Positions 8,440 to 16,565 are shown, numbered from the stretch's first letter. The stretch: 37,224 bases of DNA from Pseudomonadota bacterium (GCA_023395465.1 JAEWZE010000257.1:1-37224), one strand, 5' to 3'. Made by a program: numbers and translations. The notes: generated by a model not told the origin, from the sequence alone.

Positions 8440-9843
8440 TTGCACAAGCGTCTTTCGCGGGCCGGAGCACTTCTGCTGGCCTGCTTGCTGATCGCCTCGT
8501 CCTGGCCTGCGCTGGCGCAGGTGCTGGAGGACCCAAAAGCCGAAGTGTTGCCGGGCGTCGTCCAGGCGCAGCTGGACCCCGACTACTGGATCGAGCGCCT
8601 GCGCGATGCCGACCACGTCGTCCTGGACGCGGAGGCCATCGCCGCGCACAACGCCCGGATGCGCGAGCGCGAGCCGTCGCTGCACGACATCGAGCAGTTG
8701 CCGGTCACGCTCGAAGCCGAACAGGTCCGCGCCTGGATCGAAGCCGCCTCGCCGCGGCCGGAGCGGACGCTCTACGACGAAGCCGGCAAGGAAGGCAGTG
8801 CGCGCGCCCTCGACCGGCTGGTCGATGCGCTCGACCTGAAGGCGGTCCCGCAGACCCAGGTCACCCGTTACGGCATGGTGGTCAGGCGCGCGGACCTGCG
8901 CACCTTTCCCACCCACCTGCGCGTGTTCAGCACGCCCGACGACCGCGACATCGACCGCTTCCAGGAAAGCGCGCTGTTCCCGGGCACGCCGGTGGCGGTG
9001 GTGCACCGCAGCCGCGACCGGCGCTGGCTGTTCGTTCTCAGCGAAACCTACGCGGCCTGGATCGAGGCCGACGCGGTGGCGTTCGGCGACAAGGCCGAGA
9101 TCTTCGCCCATACGCGACGCATCCCCTTCCTGGTGGTCACCGGCGCGCAGGTGCGGACCGTGCACACGCGCGAACGACCGCAGGTGTCGGACGTGGTGCT
9201 CGACATGGGCGTGCGCCTGCCGCTGGCGCCCTGGCCCGCGGACGAGCCGCTCAACGGCCAGCATCCCGGATTCGGCCATGTGGTCGAACTGCCTGTGCGC
9301 AACGACGATGGCACGCTTGCGTTCGCGCCTGCGCTGATCCCGCGATCTGCGGACGTGGCGGGCGATTACCTGCCCCTGACCCGCGCCAACCTGATCGGCC
9401 AGGCCTTCAAGTTCCTCGGCGAACGCTACGGCTGGGGGCATCGCTACAACGCGCGCGACTGCAGCGGGTACGTGTCCGAGATCTACCGCAGCTTCGGCCT
9501 GCTGTTGCCGCGCAACACCAGCGCCCAGTCGCGAAGCCCGGGCCTGGAGGGCGTCGTGCTGGACAGCTCAACCGGCCACGACGAACGCCTGCGCCTGCTG
9601 CGCGAGAGCCGTGTCGGCGACCTGGTGTACATCCCCGGCCACGTGATGATGGTGCTCGGCCATGTCGACGGGGAGACGTACGTGATCCACGACACCAGCG
9701 GCATGTCGCTGCTCGGCGAGGATGGCCAGCTGCGCAGGTACCATCTCAACGGCGTGGTGGTCACGCCGCTGCTGCCGCTGATGTCGACCGCCACGACCGC
9801 CACCGTGGACCGCATCACCAGCATCCAGCGGATCCGGCCATGA
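8440..9843 (+). CDS. Secreted NlpC/P60 cysteine endopeptidase with SH3-like domain (YkfC-like)
   Basis: A 467-residue protein starting at TTG, with signal peptide 'ALLLACLLIASSWPALA|Q'. The order is: N-terminal helical region (about 30-140), SH3-like segment (about 143-215, 'HRSRDRRWLFVLSETYAAWI'), linker, then a C-terminal NlpC/P60 domain. Catalytic residues are Cys341 (ARDCSGYV), His401 (IPGHVMMV) and His417 (VIHDTSG). This layout matches gamma-D-glutamyl-L-diamino acid endopeptidases such as Bacillus YkfC, which cut the D-Glu/diaminopimelate bond of murein peptides with a free N-terminal L-Ala, releasing L-Ala-D-Glu. The next gene encodes the epimerase that acts on that dipeptide, 43 nt downstream, which strongly supports this role. 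A Cys in the signal peptide is followed by more hydrophobic sequence, so it is not a lipobox. Confidence 0.9.
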   Translation: MHKRLSRAGALLLACLLIASSWPALAQVLEDPKAEVLPGVVQAQLDPDYWIERLRDADHVVLDAEAIAAHNARMREREPSLHDIEQLPVTLEAEQVRAWIEAASPRPERTLYDEAGKEGSARALDRLVDALDLKAVPQTQVTRYGMVVRRADLRTFPTHLRVFSTPDDRDIDRFQESALFPGTPVAVVHRSRDRRWLFVLSETYAAWIEADAVAFGDKAEIFAHTRRIPFLVVTGAQVRTVHTRERPQVSDVVLDMGVRLPLAPWPADEPLNGQHPGFGHVVELPVRNDDGTLAFAPALIPRSADVAGDYLPLTRANLIGQAFKFLGERYGWGHRYNARDCSGYVSEIYRSFGLLLPRNTSAQSRSPGLEGVVLDSSTGHDERLRLLRESRVGDLVYIPGHVMMVLGHVDGETYVIHDTSGMSLLGEDGQLRRYHLNGVVVTPLLPLMSTATTATVDRITSIQRIRP

Positions 9844-9886
9844 ACGACGGGGAGATTGCGGCCGCGGCTGCAGGGGAAGACAGGGA

Positions 9887-10981
9887 ATGAAGATCACCGA
9901 GGTGCGCCTGGGCATGGTCCGGGTGCCGTTGAAGACGCCGTTCAAGACCGCGCTGCGCACCGTGGACACGGTCGAGGACCTGATCGTGTCGATCCACACC
10001 GACAGCGGCCACGTCGGCTACGGCGAGGCGGCGGCGACCGCCGTGATCACCGGCGATACGCACGGCTCCATGATCGAGGCGATCAGCCGCGTCATCGCGC
10101 CGCGGATCGTCGGCGAGGACATCGCCAACCTCAACCGCATCGTGCGCCTGGTGCAGACCGCGCTGGAGCGCAACACCAGCGCCAAGGCGGCGGTGGAGAT
10201 CGCGGTCTACGACCTGTGGGGCCAGCTGTACGAGGCGCCGCTGTACCGCATGCTCGGCGGCGGCGAGCCGGTGATCACCACCGACATCACCATCAGCGTC
10301 GACCACATCGACAAGATGGTGTCGGACTCGCTGTCGGCGGTCGATCGCGGTTTCGAGTCGCTCAAGATCAAGGTCGGCAAGGACATCGGCCTGGACGTGG
10401 AACGGGTCAAGGCGATCCATGCCGCGGTCGAGGGCCGTGCCCTGCTCCGCCTCGATGCCAACCAGGGCTGGACGGCCAAGCAGGCGGTGCACGCGATGCA
10501 CGAACTCGAGGGCGCGGGCGTGCGCATGGAGCTGCTGGAGCAGCCGGTGCGGGCGCAGGACATCGCCGGGCTCAAGTACGTTAGCGACCGGATCAAGACG
10601 CCGGTGATGGCGGACGAAAGCGTGTTCGGACCTCTGGAGGTGATCAACCTGATCGAGCAGCGCGCCGCCGACATCATCAACATCAAGCTGATGAAGACCG
10701 GCGGCATCTCCAACGCGATCCGCATCGCCGACATCGCCGCCCTGTACGGCGTGGAGTGCATGATCGGCTGCATGATCGAGACCAGCATCAGCGTGGCCGC
10801 CGCGGTGCACCTGGCCATCGCCAAGTCGGACGTGATCACCAAGGTCGACCTCGACGGCCCGTCGCTGTGCGCGTTCGACCCGGTCGACGGCGGCGTGACC
10901 TTCAACGAGTCCGAGATCTCGGTGTCCGAAGCCCCCGGCCTGGGCATCCGGGCGATCCGCGGCTACAAGCCGATTGGCTGA
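9887..10981 (+). CDS. Dipeptide epimerase (L-Ala-D/L-Glu epimerase type, enolase superfamily)
   Basis: A 364-residue cytoplasmic enzyme of the muconate-lactonizing subgroup. The acid/base lysines are Lys160 and Lys162 (SLKIKVG) and Lys267 (NIKLMK); the Mg2+ ligands are Asp190 (LDAN), Glu218 (LLEQP) and Asp243 (MADES). The DxD at Asp321/Asp323 (KVDLDGP) at the end of the eighth strand marks dipeptide epimerases, where it binds the substrate's free amino group. The numbering nearly coincides with the Bacillus L-Ala-D/L-Glu epimerase. It converts L-Ala-D-Glu from murein to L-Ala-L-Glu for ordinary peptidases. It follows the NlpC/P60 gene, as ykfB neighbours ykfC in Bacillus. Other dipeptide specificities occur in this family, so the exact substrate is likely but unproven. 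A GGGGAAG site precedes the ATG. Confidence 0.92.
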   Translation: MKITEVRLGMVRVPLKTPFKTALRTVDTVEDLIVSIHTDSGHVGYGEAAATAVITGDTHGSMIEAISRVIAPRIVGEDIANLNRIVRLVQTALERNTSAKAAVEIAVYDLWGQLYEAPLYRMLGGGEPVITTDITISVDHIDKMVSDSLSAVDRGFESLKIKVGKDIGLDVERVKAIHAAVEGRALLRLDANQGWTAKQAVHAMHELEGAGVRMELLEQPVRAQDIAGLKYVSDRIKTPVMADESVFGPLEVINLIEQRAADIINIKLMKTGGISNAIRIADIAALYGVECMIGCMIETSISVAAAVHLAIAKSDVITKVDLDGPSLCAFDPVDGGVTFNESEISVSEAPGLGIRAIRGYKPIG

Positions 10982-10982
10982 G

Positions 10983-11825
10983 ATGCAGCCGCTGCTGCTG
11001 ATCCGCGCCGGGCGCGGGCAGATGTCGGCGATCGAACGCCGCATCGCCGACTTCATCCTCGACAACGCCCAGTTGCTGCGCGACTACTCCTCGCAGCAGC
11101 TGGCCAACGCGCTGGGCATCAGCCAGTCGAGCGTGGTCAAGTTCAGCCAGAAGCTGGGCTTCAAGGGCTATCCGGACCTGAAGTACTCGATCGGCGAGGC
11201 GATCGCGCGCAACGGCGAGAGCGGCGAGCCGGAAGGCGCGGCCGGCGCCGACGATGCGCAGGACCTGCTCGCGCGCAGCCTGTGGCAGGCCAAGTCGCGC
11301 GCCGAGGAGGAAACGCGCCTGCTCAATCCGCCCGAACACCTGCAGGCGCTGGCCGCCATGGTGCTGGAGGCGGACCGCATCTTCGTGGTCGGCATCGGCG
11401 AGGACAGCGTGATGGCGCGCGCCTTCGCCATCCGCCTGTCGCTGCTGGGCCTGCTGGCGATCCACCATTTCGATCCGGTGCTGGTGCCGGCCGAGGTGTC
11501 GAACACCGATTCGCGGGGCCTGCTGCTGGTGTTCTCCGAGCGCGGCGAGGTGGCGGCGCTGGCGCGGCTGGCACGGCTGTTCCGCGCGCGCGGCGGCAAG
11601 GTGGTTTCGGTCACCCGGCACACGGCCAACGCGCTGCGCGCGCACGCCGACCTCGGCCTGCTGGTTTCGGCCCACGACGAGGCGCGGCACGTGGAGCCCC
11701 TGCTCTACCAGGCGGCGCTGCAGCAGTTGCTCGACCTGGTGTTCCTGCGGCTGTGCAGCGACGAATCGCGCCGGCGCCGGCTCGACGATTACCGCGAGCA
11801 CGTGCGTTCCCTGCTCGATGACTGA
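10983..11825 (+). CDS. RpiR/MurR-family transcriptional regulator
   Basis: A 280-residue regulator. Residues about 10-80 form the RpiR-type helix-turn-helix ('SSQQLANALGISQSSVVKFS', 'LGFKGYPDLKYSI'); residues about 110-245 form a SIS domain ('RIFVVGIGEDSVMARAFAIRL'), the sugar-phosphate sensing fold. The best-known relative, MurR, controls MurNAc-6-phosphate use, so a regulator of this family in a murein-peptide locus fits, but the effector here is unknown. It follows the epimerase stop directly. A TTG at 10974 overlapping the epimerase would add three residues; neither start has a strong ribosome site, implying translational coupling. The palindrome at 8370-8384 is a reasonable target. Confidence 0.85.
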   Translation: MQPLLLIRAGRGQMSAIERRIADFILDNAQLLRDYSSQQLANALGISQSSVVKFSQKLGFKGYPDLKYSIGEAIARNGESGEPEGAAGADDAQDLLARSLWQAKSRAEEETRLLNPPEHLQALAAMVLEADRIFVVGIGEDSVMARAFAIRLSLLGLLAIHHFDPVLVPAEVSNTDSRGLLLVFSERGEVAALARLARLFRARGGKVVSVTRHTANALRAHADLGLLVSAHDEARHVEPLLYQAALQQLLDLVFLRLCSDESRRRRLDDYREHVRSLLDD

Positions 11826-12032
11826 GCGGCCGCCACATGCGCGGGCCGCAGCCGGCGCGGCGCCAGGGGCAAAATTGCATGCCCGCCGCGATGCGTCCAT
11901 CCCGGTCCGGCAACTGCCGCGCCGGAGGCAGGGTCGCGATTCCATGGCTCGGCCCGTCCGGTCGAGCGCGACCGGCCGGTTCGTGATATCCAGTCTGCCG
12001 CCGCCTCCACGACCAGCACTCCCAGGATCCCC

Positions 12033-13319
12033 ATGACCGAAGCTGCGCCACGCGTCCGCACCCGCCTGTCCACGCCCGCCCGCGTGCTGGTCGCCCTGCT
12101 GCTCGGCGCGGCCGTCGGCCTGCTGCTGGCCGCGTTCGATCCGGTCCAGGCGACCCGGGTGGCCGATGCGGTGCAGCCGATCGGCCGGCTCTGGCTGAAC
12201 GCGCTGCAGATGACGGTGGTGCCGCTGGTCGCGGCGCTGGTGGTGGTGGGCATCAACTCCGCCGCGGACGCGGCGGCGTCGGGCCGCACCGCGCGCACCG
12301 CCATCGTGGTGTTCCTGGCGCTGCTGGCGCTGTCGGGCGCGTTCGCCGCGATCGCCGCGCCGACCTTCCTGTCGTTGGTGCCGCGCGACGAAGCGCTCAT
12401 CGCCACCTTCCGTGCCGCGATCCAGGCCCCGGAAAACCTGCCCGATGCGCCGGGCATCGGCGCCTGGCTGGCCAACATCATCCCCAGCAACGCGATCGCC
12501 GCCGCGGCCAACAGCGCGATGCTGCCGCTGGTGGTGTTCGCCATGTTCTTCGGCTTCGGCCTGACCCGGATCGAGCCCGACCGCCGCGTGCGCATGCTCG
12601 AGCTGGTGCGCACCATCGGCGACACGATGATCGTGGTCGTGCGCTGGGTGCTGTGGGCGGCGCCAGTCGGGGTGTTCGCGCTGGTGCTGGCGGTATGCGC
12701 CCGGGTCGGCCTGGACATGCTCAGCGCGCTGGGCTACTACATCCTCACCCAGTGCGTGCTCTACATCGCGATCACCCTGCTGCTGTACGTGGTCGCGGTG
12801 GTCGCCGCCGGCGAACGCCCTGCCCGTTTCGCGCGCGCCCTGCTGCCGGTGCAGGCGATCGCGGCCAGCACGCAGTCCTCGCTGGCCTCGCTGCCGGTGA
12901 TGATCGAAAGCGCGCGCATGCGCCTGGGCTATCCGATCGCGGTGACCTCGCTGGTGCTGCCGATGGCGGTGTCGCTGTTCCGCATCGCCAGCCCGCCGCA
13001 GTACATCGTGGTGGCCTGCTTCATCGCCTGGATGTACGGCGTGGACCTGACCGCCGTGCAGCTGGGCACCGCGGTGGCGCTGAGCATCGTGGTCAGCATG
13101 GGATCGGTCGGCCTGCCAGGGCAGGTCAGCTTCATGACCACCAACATGCCGGTCACCCAGTCGATGGGCCTGCCGATCGAGCCGCTGGGCGTGCTGCTGG
13201 CGGTGGACACCATCCCCGACGTGTTCGCGACGGTCGCCAACACCTCGGCCGACGTGACCGCGACCGCGATCGTGGCCAGGCGCAGCGGCCAGGACGGCGC
13301 GGTCGACGTGGATGCCTGA
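12033..13319 (+). CDS. Atypical dicarboxylate/amino acid:cation symporter (DAACS, GltP-like)
   Basis: A 428-residue inner-membrane carrier with about eight membrane helices and two re-entrant loops. The serine-rich first hairpin is 'AASTQSSLASLP' (277-288); the second is 'SVGLPGQVSFM'. Helix 8 reads 'DTIPDVFATVANTSAD': the Asp (396) that binds the substrate amino group, the Asn (403) that binds its carboxylate and Asp407 are kept, but the arginine that grips the acidic side chain in glutamate/aspartate carriers is Ala399. The NMDGT motif of helix 7 is replaced by SLFRI (314-318). So it is unlikely to be a plain glutamate carrier. In this operon a neutral amino acid or a murein dipeptide are candidates. 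AGGA precedes the ATG; the 207-bp gap before it shows no clear promoter or terminator. Confidence 0.85.
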   Translation: MTEAAPRVRTRLSTPARVLVALLLGAAVGLLLAAFDPVQATRVADAVQPIGRLWLNALQMTVVPLVAALVVVGINSAADAAASGRTARTAIVVFLALLALSGAFAAIAAPTFLSLVPRDEALIATFRAAIQAPENLPDAPGIGAWLANIIPSNAIAAAANSAMLPLVVFAMFFGFGLTRIEPDRRVRMLELVRTIGDTMIVVVRWVLWAAPVGVFALVLAVCARVGLDMLSALGYYILTQCVLYIAITLLLYVVAVVAAGERPARFARALLPVQAIAASTQSSLASLPVMIESARMRLGYPIAVTSLVLPMAVSLFRIASPPQYIVVACFIAWMYGVDLTAVQLGTAVALSIVVSMGSVGLPGQVSFMTTNMPVTQSMGLPIEPLGVLLAVDTIPDVFATVANTSADVTATAIVARRSGQDGAVDVDA

Positions 13320-13438
13320 GGCGAATGCGCCGGGACGTCCTGTTCCCGGCCGTTGCGGGCGCATCGCCCGGTCCGGAACGCCGGATGATGGCCCGGGCGT
13401 TCGCGCACGGAAGTGCTGAACAATCGGAGGAAAACACC

Positions 13439-14371
13439 ATGTCGCGCTTTTCGCTGCTGCCGGAGAACCGGCCCGACCGACCCGGATCCGGGACGGCGCG
13501 CGTGGTCCGCTCCCTGGCCCTGCTCGGACTGCTGATCCAGCTGCCCACCCTGCCCGTCCTGGCCGCGGTGCCCGTGTTCGACGTCCATGTGCACCTGCGC
13601 GAAGGCGAGGAGTCGCTGCAGGCCTACCAGGCCGACGTGCGCGACGCCGGGATCGAACTGGCCGGCATCGGCGCGATGTGGTTCGGTGGCCCGCACCAGG
13701 CGCGGGCCGGCGATCCTGAGGCGGTCCGCGCCGGCAACGACGGCATCATCGCCCTGGGTGCAGGACATCCCTCGGTGCTGCCGGTCGCGACCGTCCATCC
13801 CTACGACGGGCAGGCGGCCATCGACGAACTGGCGCGGGTGACGGCGGCCGGGGTGAAGGTGCTCAAGCTGCATGCCCACACCCAGCGCTTCGACGTCGAC
13901 GATGCGCGGGTCGAGGCGCTGGTGCGCAGGGCCGGCGAACTCGGCCTGGTCGTGCTGATGGACAACGCCGGCATCCTGCCGGGCGACAGCGAGAAGCTCT
14001 TCAACCTGGTGGTCCGCGTGCCGGACACGAAGTTCATCCTCGCGCACATGGGCGGGATGGACTTCCGGTTCTGGAACATCCTGATGCTCGCGCGCACCGC
14101 CGACGGCTTCGCGATGGACAACCTCTACTTCGACATCTCCGGGGTGGTGCTGCTGGCCGATTCGCCGCTGGAGGAAGAGCTGGTGTGGACCCTGCGCAAC
14201 GTCGGCATCGGCCAGGTGCTGCTGGGCTCGGACTATCCGCAGATGGGCCTGGCGGCCGCGGTGGACGCGCTGGAAAGGCTCGCGCTGACGGCCGAGGAGA
14301 AGGCGAAGATCCGCTCCGGCAACGCGCTCGTCCTGTTCGGACGCCACGACGGAACACAGACCTCGCCGTAG
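13439..14371 (+). CDS. Exported amidohydrolase-family metal-dependent hydrolase
   Basis: A 310-residue TIM-barrel hydrolase of the amidohydrolase-2 type. ATG 13439 follows GGAGG at 8 nt; the frame extends upstream but only as a shadow of the carrier gene. Residues about 20-42 form a signal peptide or anchor ('SLALLGLLIQLPTLPVLA'). Metal-site motifs are His50/His52 (FDVHVHL), Lys143 with His145/His147 (KLHAHTQ), His203 (LAHMGG) and Asp265 (LGSDYP). The strand-5 histidine usual in this family appears as 'LMDNAG' (Asp175), so metal ligation may differ. Last gene of the rightward operon, 119 nt after the carrier. An exported amide/peptide hydrolase fits the locus; substrate unknown. Confidence 0.82.
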   Translation: MSRFSLLPENRPDRPGSGTARVVRSLALLGLLIQLPTLPVLAAVPVFDVHVHLREGEESLQAYQADVRDAGIELAGIGAMWFGGPHQARAGDPEAVRAGNDGIIALGAGHPSVLPVATVHPYDGQAAIDELARVTAAGVKVLKLHAHTQRFDVDDARVEALVRRAGELGLVVLMDNAGILPGDSEKLFNLVVRVPDTKFILAHMGGMDFRFWNILMLARTADGFAMDNLYFDISGVVLLADSPLEEELVWTLRNVGIGQVLLGSDYPQMGLAAAVDALERLALTAEEKAKIRSGNALVLFGRHDGTQTSP

Positions 14372-14404
14372 CGGCGTGCAGGCCGGCGGCGGCCGGCCGC
14401 GCGC

Positions 14405-16033
14405 TCAGGTCAGCTTGCTGCGGCGCATCTCCAGCGTGCGCTCGGGCGGCAGGAACGAATCGGCGCGGGCGCTCGCCCAGAAGCTGCGGAAAACGGCATG
14501 CTCGGGCACGTGGTCGAGCAGTTCGCCGGGCGCCAGGAACCGGTAGAGCGCCGACAGCGAACGCACCTCGGTCGGCGACACCCGACGCAGGATGTGCTCG
14601 GGCCCGAGCTGCGAGGGATGCTCCAGCCCCGCCGCACCCAGCATGTCGCGCAGGGCCCGCAGCGTGTTCTGGTGGAAGTTGCACACCCGCGCCGCCTTGT
14701 CCTCGACGTCGAGCGCGCGCCAGCGCGCCGGATTCTGGGTGGCCACGCCGGTCGGGCACAGGTCGTTGTGGCAGCTGCGGGCCTGGATGCAGCCCAGCGC
14801 GAACATGAAGCCGCGGCCGGCATTGCACCAGTCCGCGCCCATCGCCACGGTGCGGGCGATGTCAAAGGCGCTCGCGATCCGCCCCGCCGCGGCGACCTTC
14901 ACCCGGTCGCGCAGGCCGATGCCGACCAGGGTGTTGTGGACCAGCATCAGCGCCTCGTGCATCGGCACGCCGACGTGGTTGATGAACTCCAGCGGCGATG
15001 CGCCGGTCCCGCCCTCGGCGCCGTCGACGATGATGAAGTCCGGGGTGATGCCGGTGTCCAGCATCGCCTTGGCCACGCCGAACCACTCCCAGGGATGGCC
15101 GATGGCCAGCTTGAAGCCGGTGGGCTTGCCGCCCGAGAGCGTGCGCAGCCGGGCGACGAAGTCGAGCAGGCCCACGGGCGTCGAGAACTCCGAATGCGAG
15201 GCGGGCGAGATGCAGTCCACCCCGGCCGGCACGCCGCGCGCCGCGGCGATCTCGGCGGTCACCTTCGTCGCCGGCAGCATGCCGCCATGGCCTGGCTTTG
15301 CGCCCTGCGAGAGCTTGATCTCGATCATCCGCACCTGCGGGTCGCGCGCGTTGGCCGCGAAGCGTTCCTCGCTGAAGCGCCCGGCGCCGTCGCGGCAGCC
15401 GAAGTAGCCCGAGCCGATTTCCCAGACCAGGTCGCCGCCGCGCTCGCGGTGGTAGGCCGAGATCGAGCCCTCGCCGGTGTCGTGGTAGAAGCGCCCGCGC
15501 CGGGCGCCTTCGTTGAGCGCGCGGATCGCGTTGGCCGACAGCGAGCCGAAACTCATCGCCGAGATGTTGAACACGCTCGCCTCGTACGGCGTCGACTGCG
15601 CACCACCGACCAGAACGCGGAAGTCGTGCGACTCGGCGTGCGCGGGCACCAGCGAGTGGTTGATCCACTCGTAGCTGACGTCGTAGGGGTCGTGCTCGCT
15701 GCCGAAGGGCACGGTGTCGCGCTCGTTCTTGGCGCGCTGGTAGACGAGCGCGCGCTTCTCGCGCGAGAACGGCACCTCGGCCAGGTCGTCCTCGATGAAG
15801 TACTGGCGGATCTCCGGCCGGATCGACTCGAACGCGTAGCGGAAATGCGCGATCACCGGATACAGGCGCCGCAGGGTCGAACGCTTCTGCAGCACGTCCA
15901 CCAGTCCGAGCGCGGCCGGCGCGGCGGCAATGGCGGCCATCCACCACCAGGCCGGGGATACGGTGAGCGCCAGTGCGATCCCGAGCAGCACGAGCGCGAT
16001 GCAGGCGAGCCAGGCGGCTTTGCGATGGAACAT
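14405..16033 (-). CDS. FMN-binding glutamate-synthase-family protein, membrane-anchored
   Basis: A 542-residue protein (a GTG at 16039 would add two). Two membrane helices lie at the N-terminus (about residues 8-46), followed by a glutamate-synthase FMN barrel. The Fe-S ligand pattern C-x5-C-x4-C is present in 'CIQARSCHNDLCPTGVATQ', as in glutamate synthase, and the flavin/2-oxoglutarate site segments 'PGHGGMLPATKVT' and 'DGAEGGTGASP' are clear. There is no glutaminase domain, so it is not a complete GltB; family members of this size are of unsettled function and may be amine- or glutamate-forming oxidoreductases. It converges with the amidohydrolase gene (33-nt gap) and lies downstream of the tRNA cluster on the same strand. 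Confidence 0.9.
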   Translation of the reverse strand: MFHRKAAWLACIALVLLGIALALTVSPAWWWMAAIAAAPAALGLVDVLQKRSTLRRLYPVIAHFRYAFESIRPEIRQYFIEDDLAEVPFSREKRALVYQRAKNERDTVPFGSEHDPYDVSYEWINHSLVPAHAESHDFRVLVGGAQSTPYEASVFNISAMSFGSLSANAIRALNEGARRGRFYHDTGEGSISAYHRERGGDLVWEIGSGYFGCRDGAGRFSEERFAANARDPQVRMIEIKLSQGAKPGHGGMLPATKVTAEIAAARGVPAGVDCISPASHSEFSTPVGLLDFVARLRTLSGGKPTGFKLAIGHPWEWFGVAKAMLDTGITPDFIIVDGAEGGTGASPLEFINHVGVPMHEALMLVHNTLVGIGLRDRVKVAAAGRIASAFDIARTVAMGADWCNAGRGFMFALGCIQARSCHNDLCPTGVATQNPARWRALDVEDKAARVCNFHQNTLRALRDMLGAAGLEHPSQLGPEHILRRVSPTEVRSLSALYRFLAPGELLDHVPEHAVFRSFWASARADSFLPPERTLEMRRSKLT

Positions 16034-16147
16034 GGGCACCGGGGGTGGCGCGCCGGAACTGGCGCCGGCCCATGATCACACAGGGGACGTGGCGCAGCCG
16101 TCAGTGCCGCGACCGCGCCTGCGGCGCTGCAGTCCAGGGTGGCGAGG

Positions 16148-16454
16148 TGGTGCCCGAGGCCGGACTCGAACCGGCATGACCGCGAGGTCGAGGGATTTTC
16201 GTACCACTTCGGCTTTCGCCGCCGGCCGTGGCCGTTCGTGGTCTGGAGCACGCCTTCACCTTGGCGCCTTCGCGCTGTAGGTGCCCGCCGTCTGCTCTCT
16301 ACACCTTCCTCCCGCATGCGGAAGGCTTGGCTCGGCGTTGGCGCGGACCGGAGTCCAGGGCGTTCGCCGACTTTGACGGGTGCCACCCCCGCGGTTTCCC
16401 GCGGAGGGCTCAAATCTTCAAGTCCCTTGTGTCTACCGATTCCACCACTCGGGC
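16148..16454 (-). tRNA. leuZ: tRNA-Leu(UAA), interrupted by a group I intron
   Basis: The acceptor strands GCCCGAG (16454-16448) and CTCGGGC (16158-16152) pair, followed by A and encoded CCA (16150-16148). The 5' exon is 16454-16420 (35 nt, ending in U34), the 3' exon 16199-16148 (52 nt). Joined they give an 87-nt class II tRNA: anticodon stem AGGGA/TCCCT, loop CTTAAAA with anticodon TAA, long variable arm GACC-TCGC-GGTC and T-arm GCCGG-TTCGAGT-CCGGC. Length and body match E. coli leuZ, and the order pgsA-tRNA-Gly-tRNA-Cys-tRNA-Leu is also the E. coli order. It should be nonfunctional until the 220-nt insert is spliced out. Confidence 0.95.
16200..16419 (-). ncRNA. Group I intron (IC3-like) in the tRNA-Leu anticodon loop
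   Basis: A 220-nt intron between U34 and A35, starting after U and ending in G as group I introns do. P1 forms between exon GGG-A-CUU and intron GAG-CCC (16411-16406), with U.G at the splice site and one bulged A. P10 can form between intron GAUUU (16416-16412) and exon AAAUC (16198-16194). P2 is a hairpin with a GAAA loop; P4 is UCGGCG/CGCCGA; the conserved AACGCCGAGCCAAGC segment, AAGGTGTAGAGA and P8 CACCU/AGGUG are present. P7 is GAGCA (16297-16293)/UGCUC (16250-16246), keeping the G-binding G-C pair. P9 has a CGGC-GAAA-GCCG loop. It resembles the Azoarcus tRNA-Ile and cyanobacterial tRNA-Leu introns as I recall them. No endonuclease ORF fits. Confidence 0.93.
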
Positions 16455-16491
16455 GTGGCCGGCGATCGCGTCACGCTCCCCGTGCGGGAGA

Positions 16492-16565
16492 TGGAGGCCT
16501 GGGTCGGAATTGAACCGGCGTACGCGGATTTGCAGTCCGCTGCATAACCACTCTGCCACCAGGCC
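16492..16565 (-). tRNA. tRNA-Cys(GCA)
   Basis: A 74-nt gene with encoded CCA. Acceptor GGCCTGG/CCAGGCC, anticodon loop CTGCAAA (anticodon GCA), T-loop TTCAATT, discriminator T. It lies between tRNA-Gly and tRNA-Leu, the same order as in E. coli. Confidence 0.97.

Noticed and set aside
8440..8550. Lipoprotein signal in the NlpC/P60 protein (LLAC)
   Set aside because: The hydrophobic core continues past the Cys to a normal ALA|Q cleavage site.
16200..16419. Two separate tRNA fragments or a pseudogene instead of an intron
   Set aside because: Acceptor, anticodon stem and loop are restored exactly when the insert is removed, and the insert carries the group I core.
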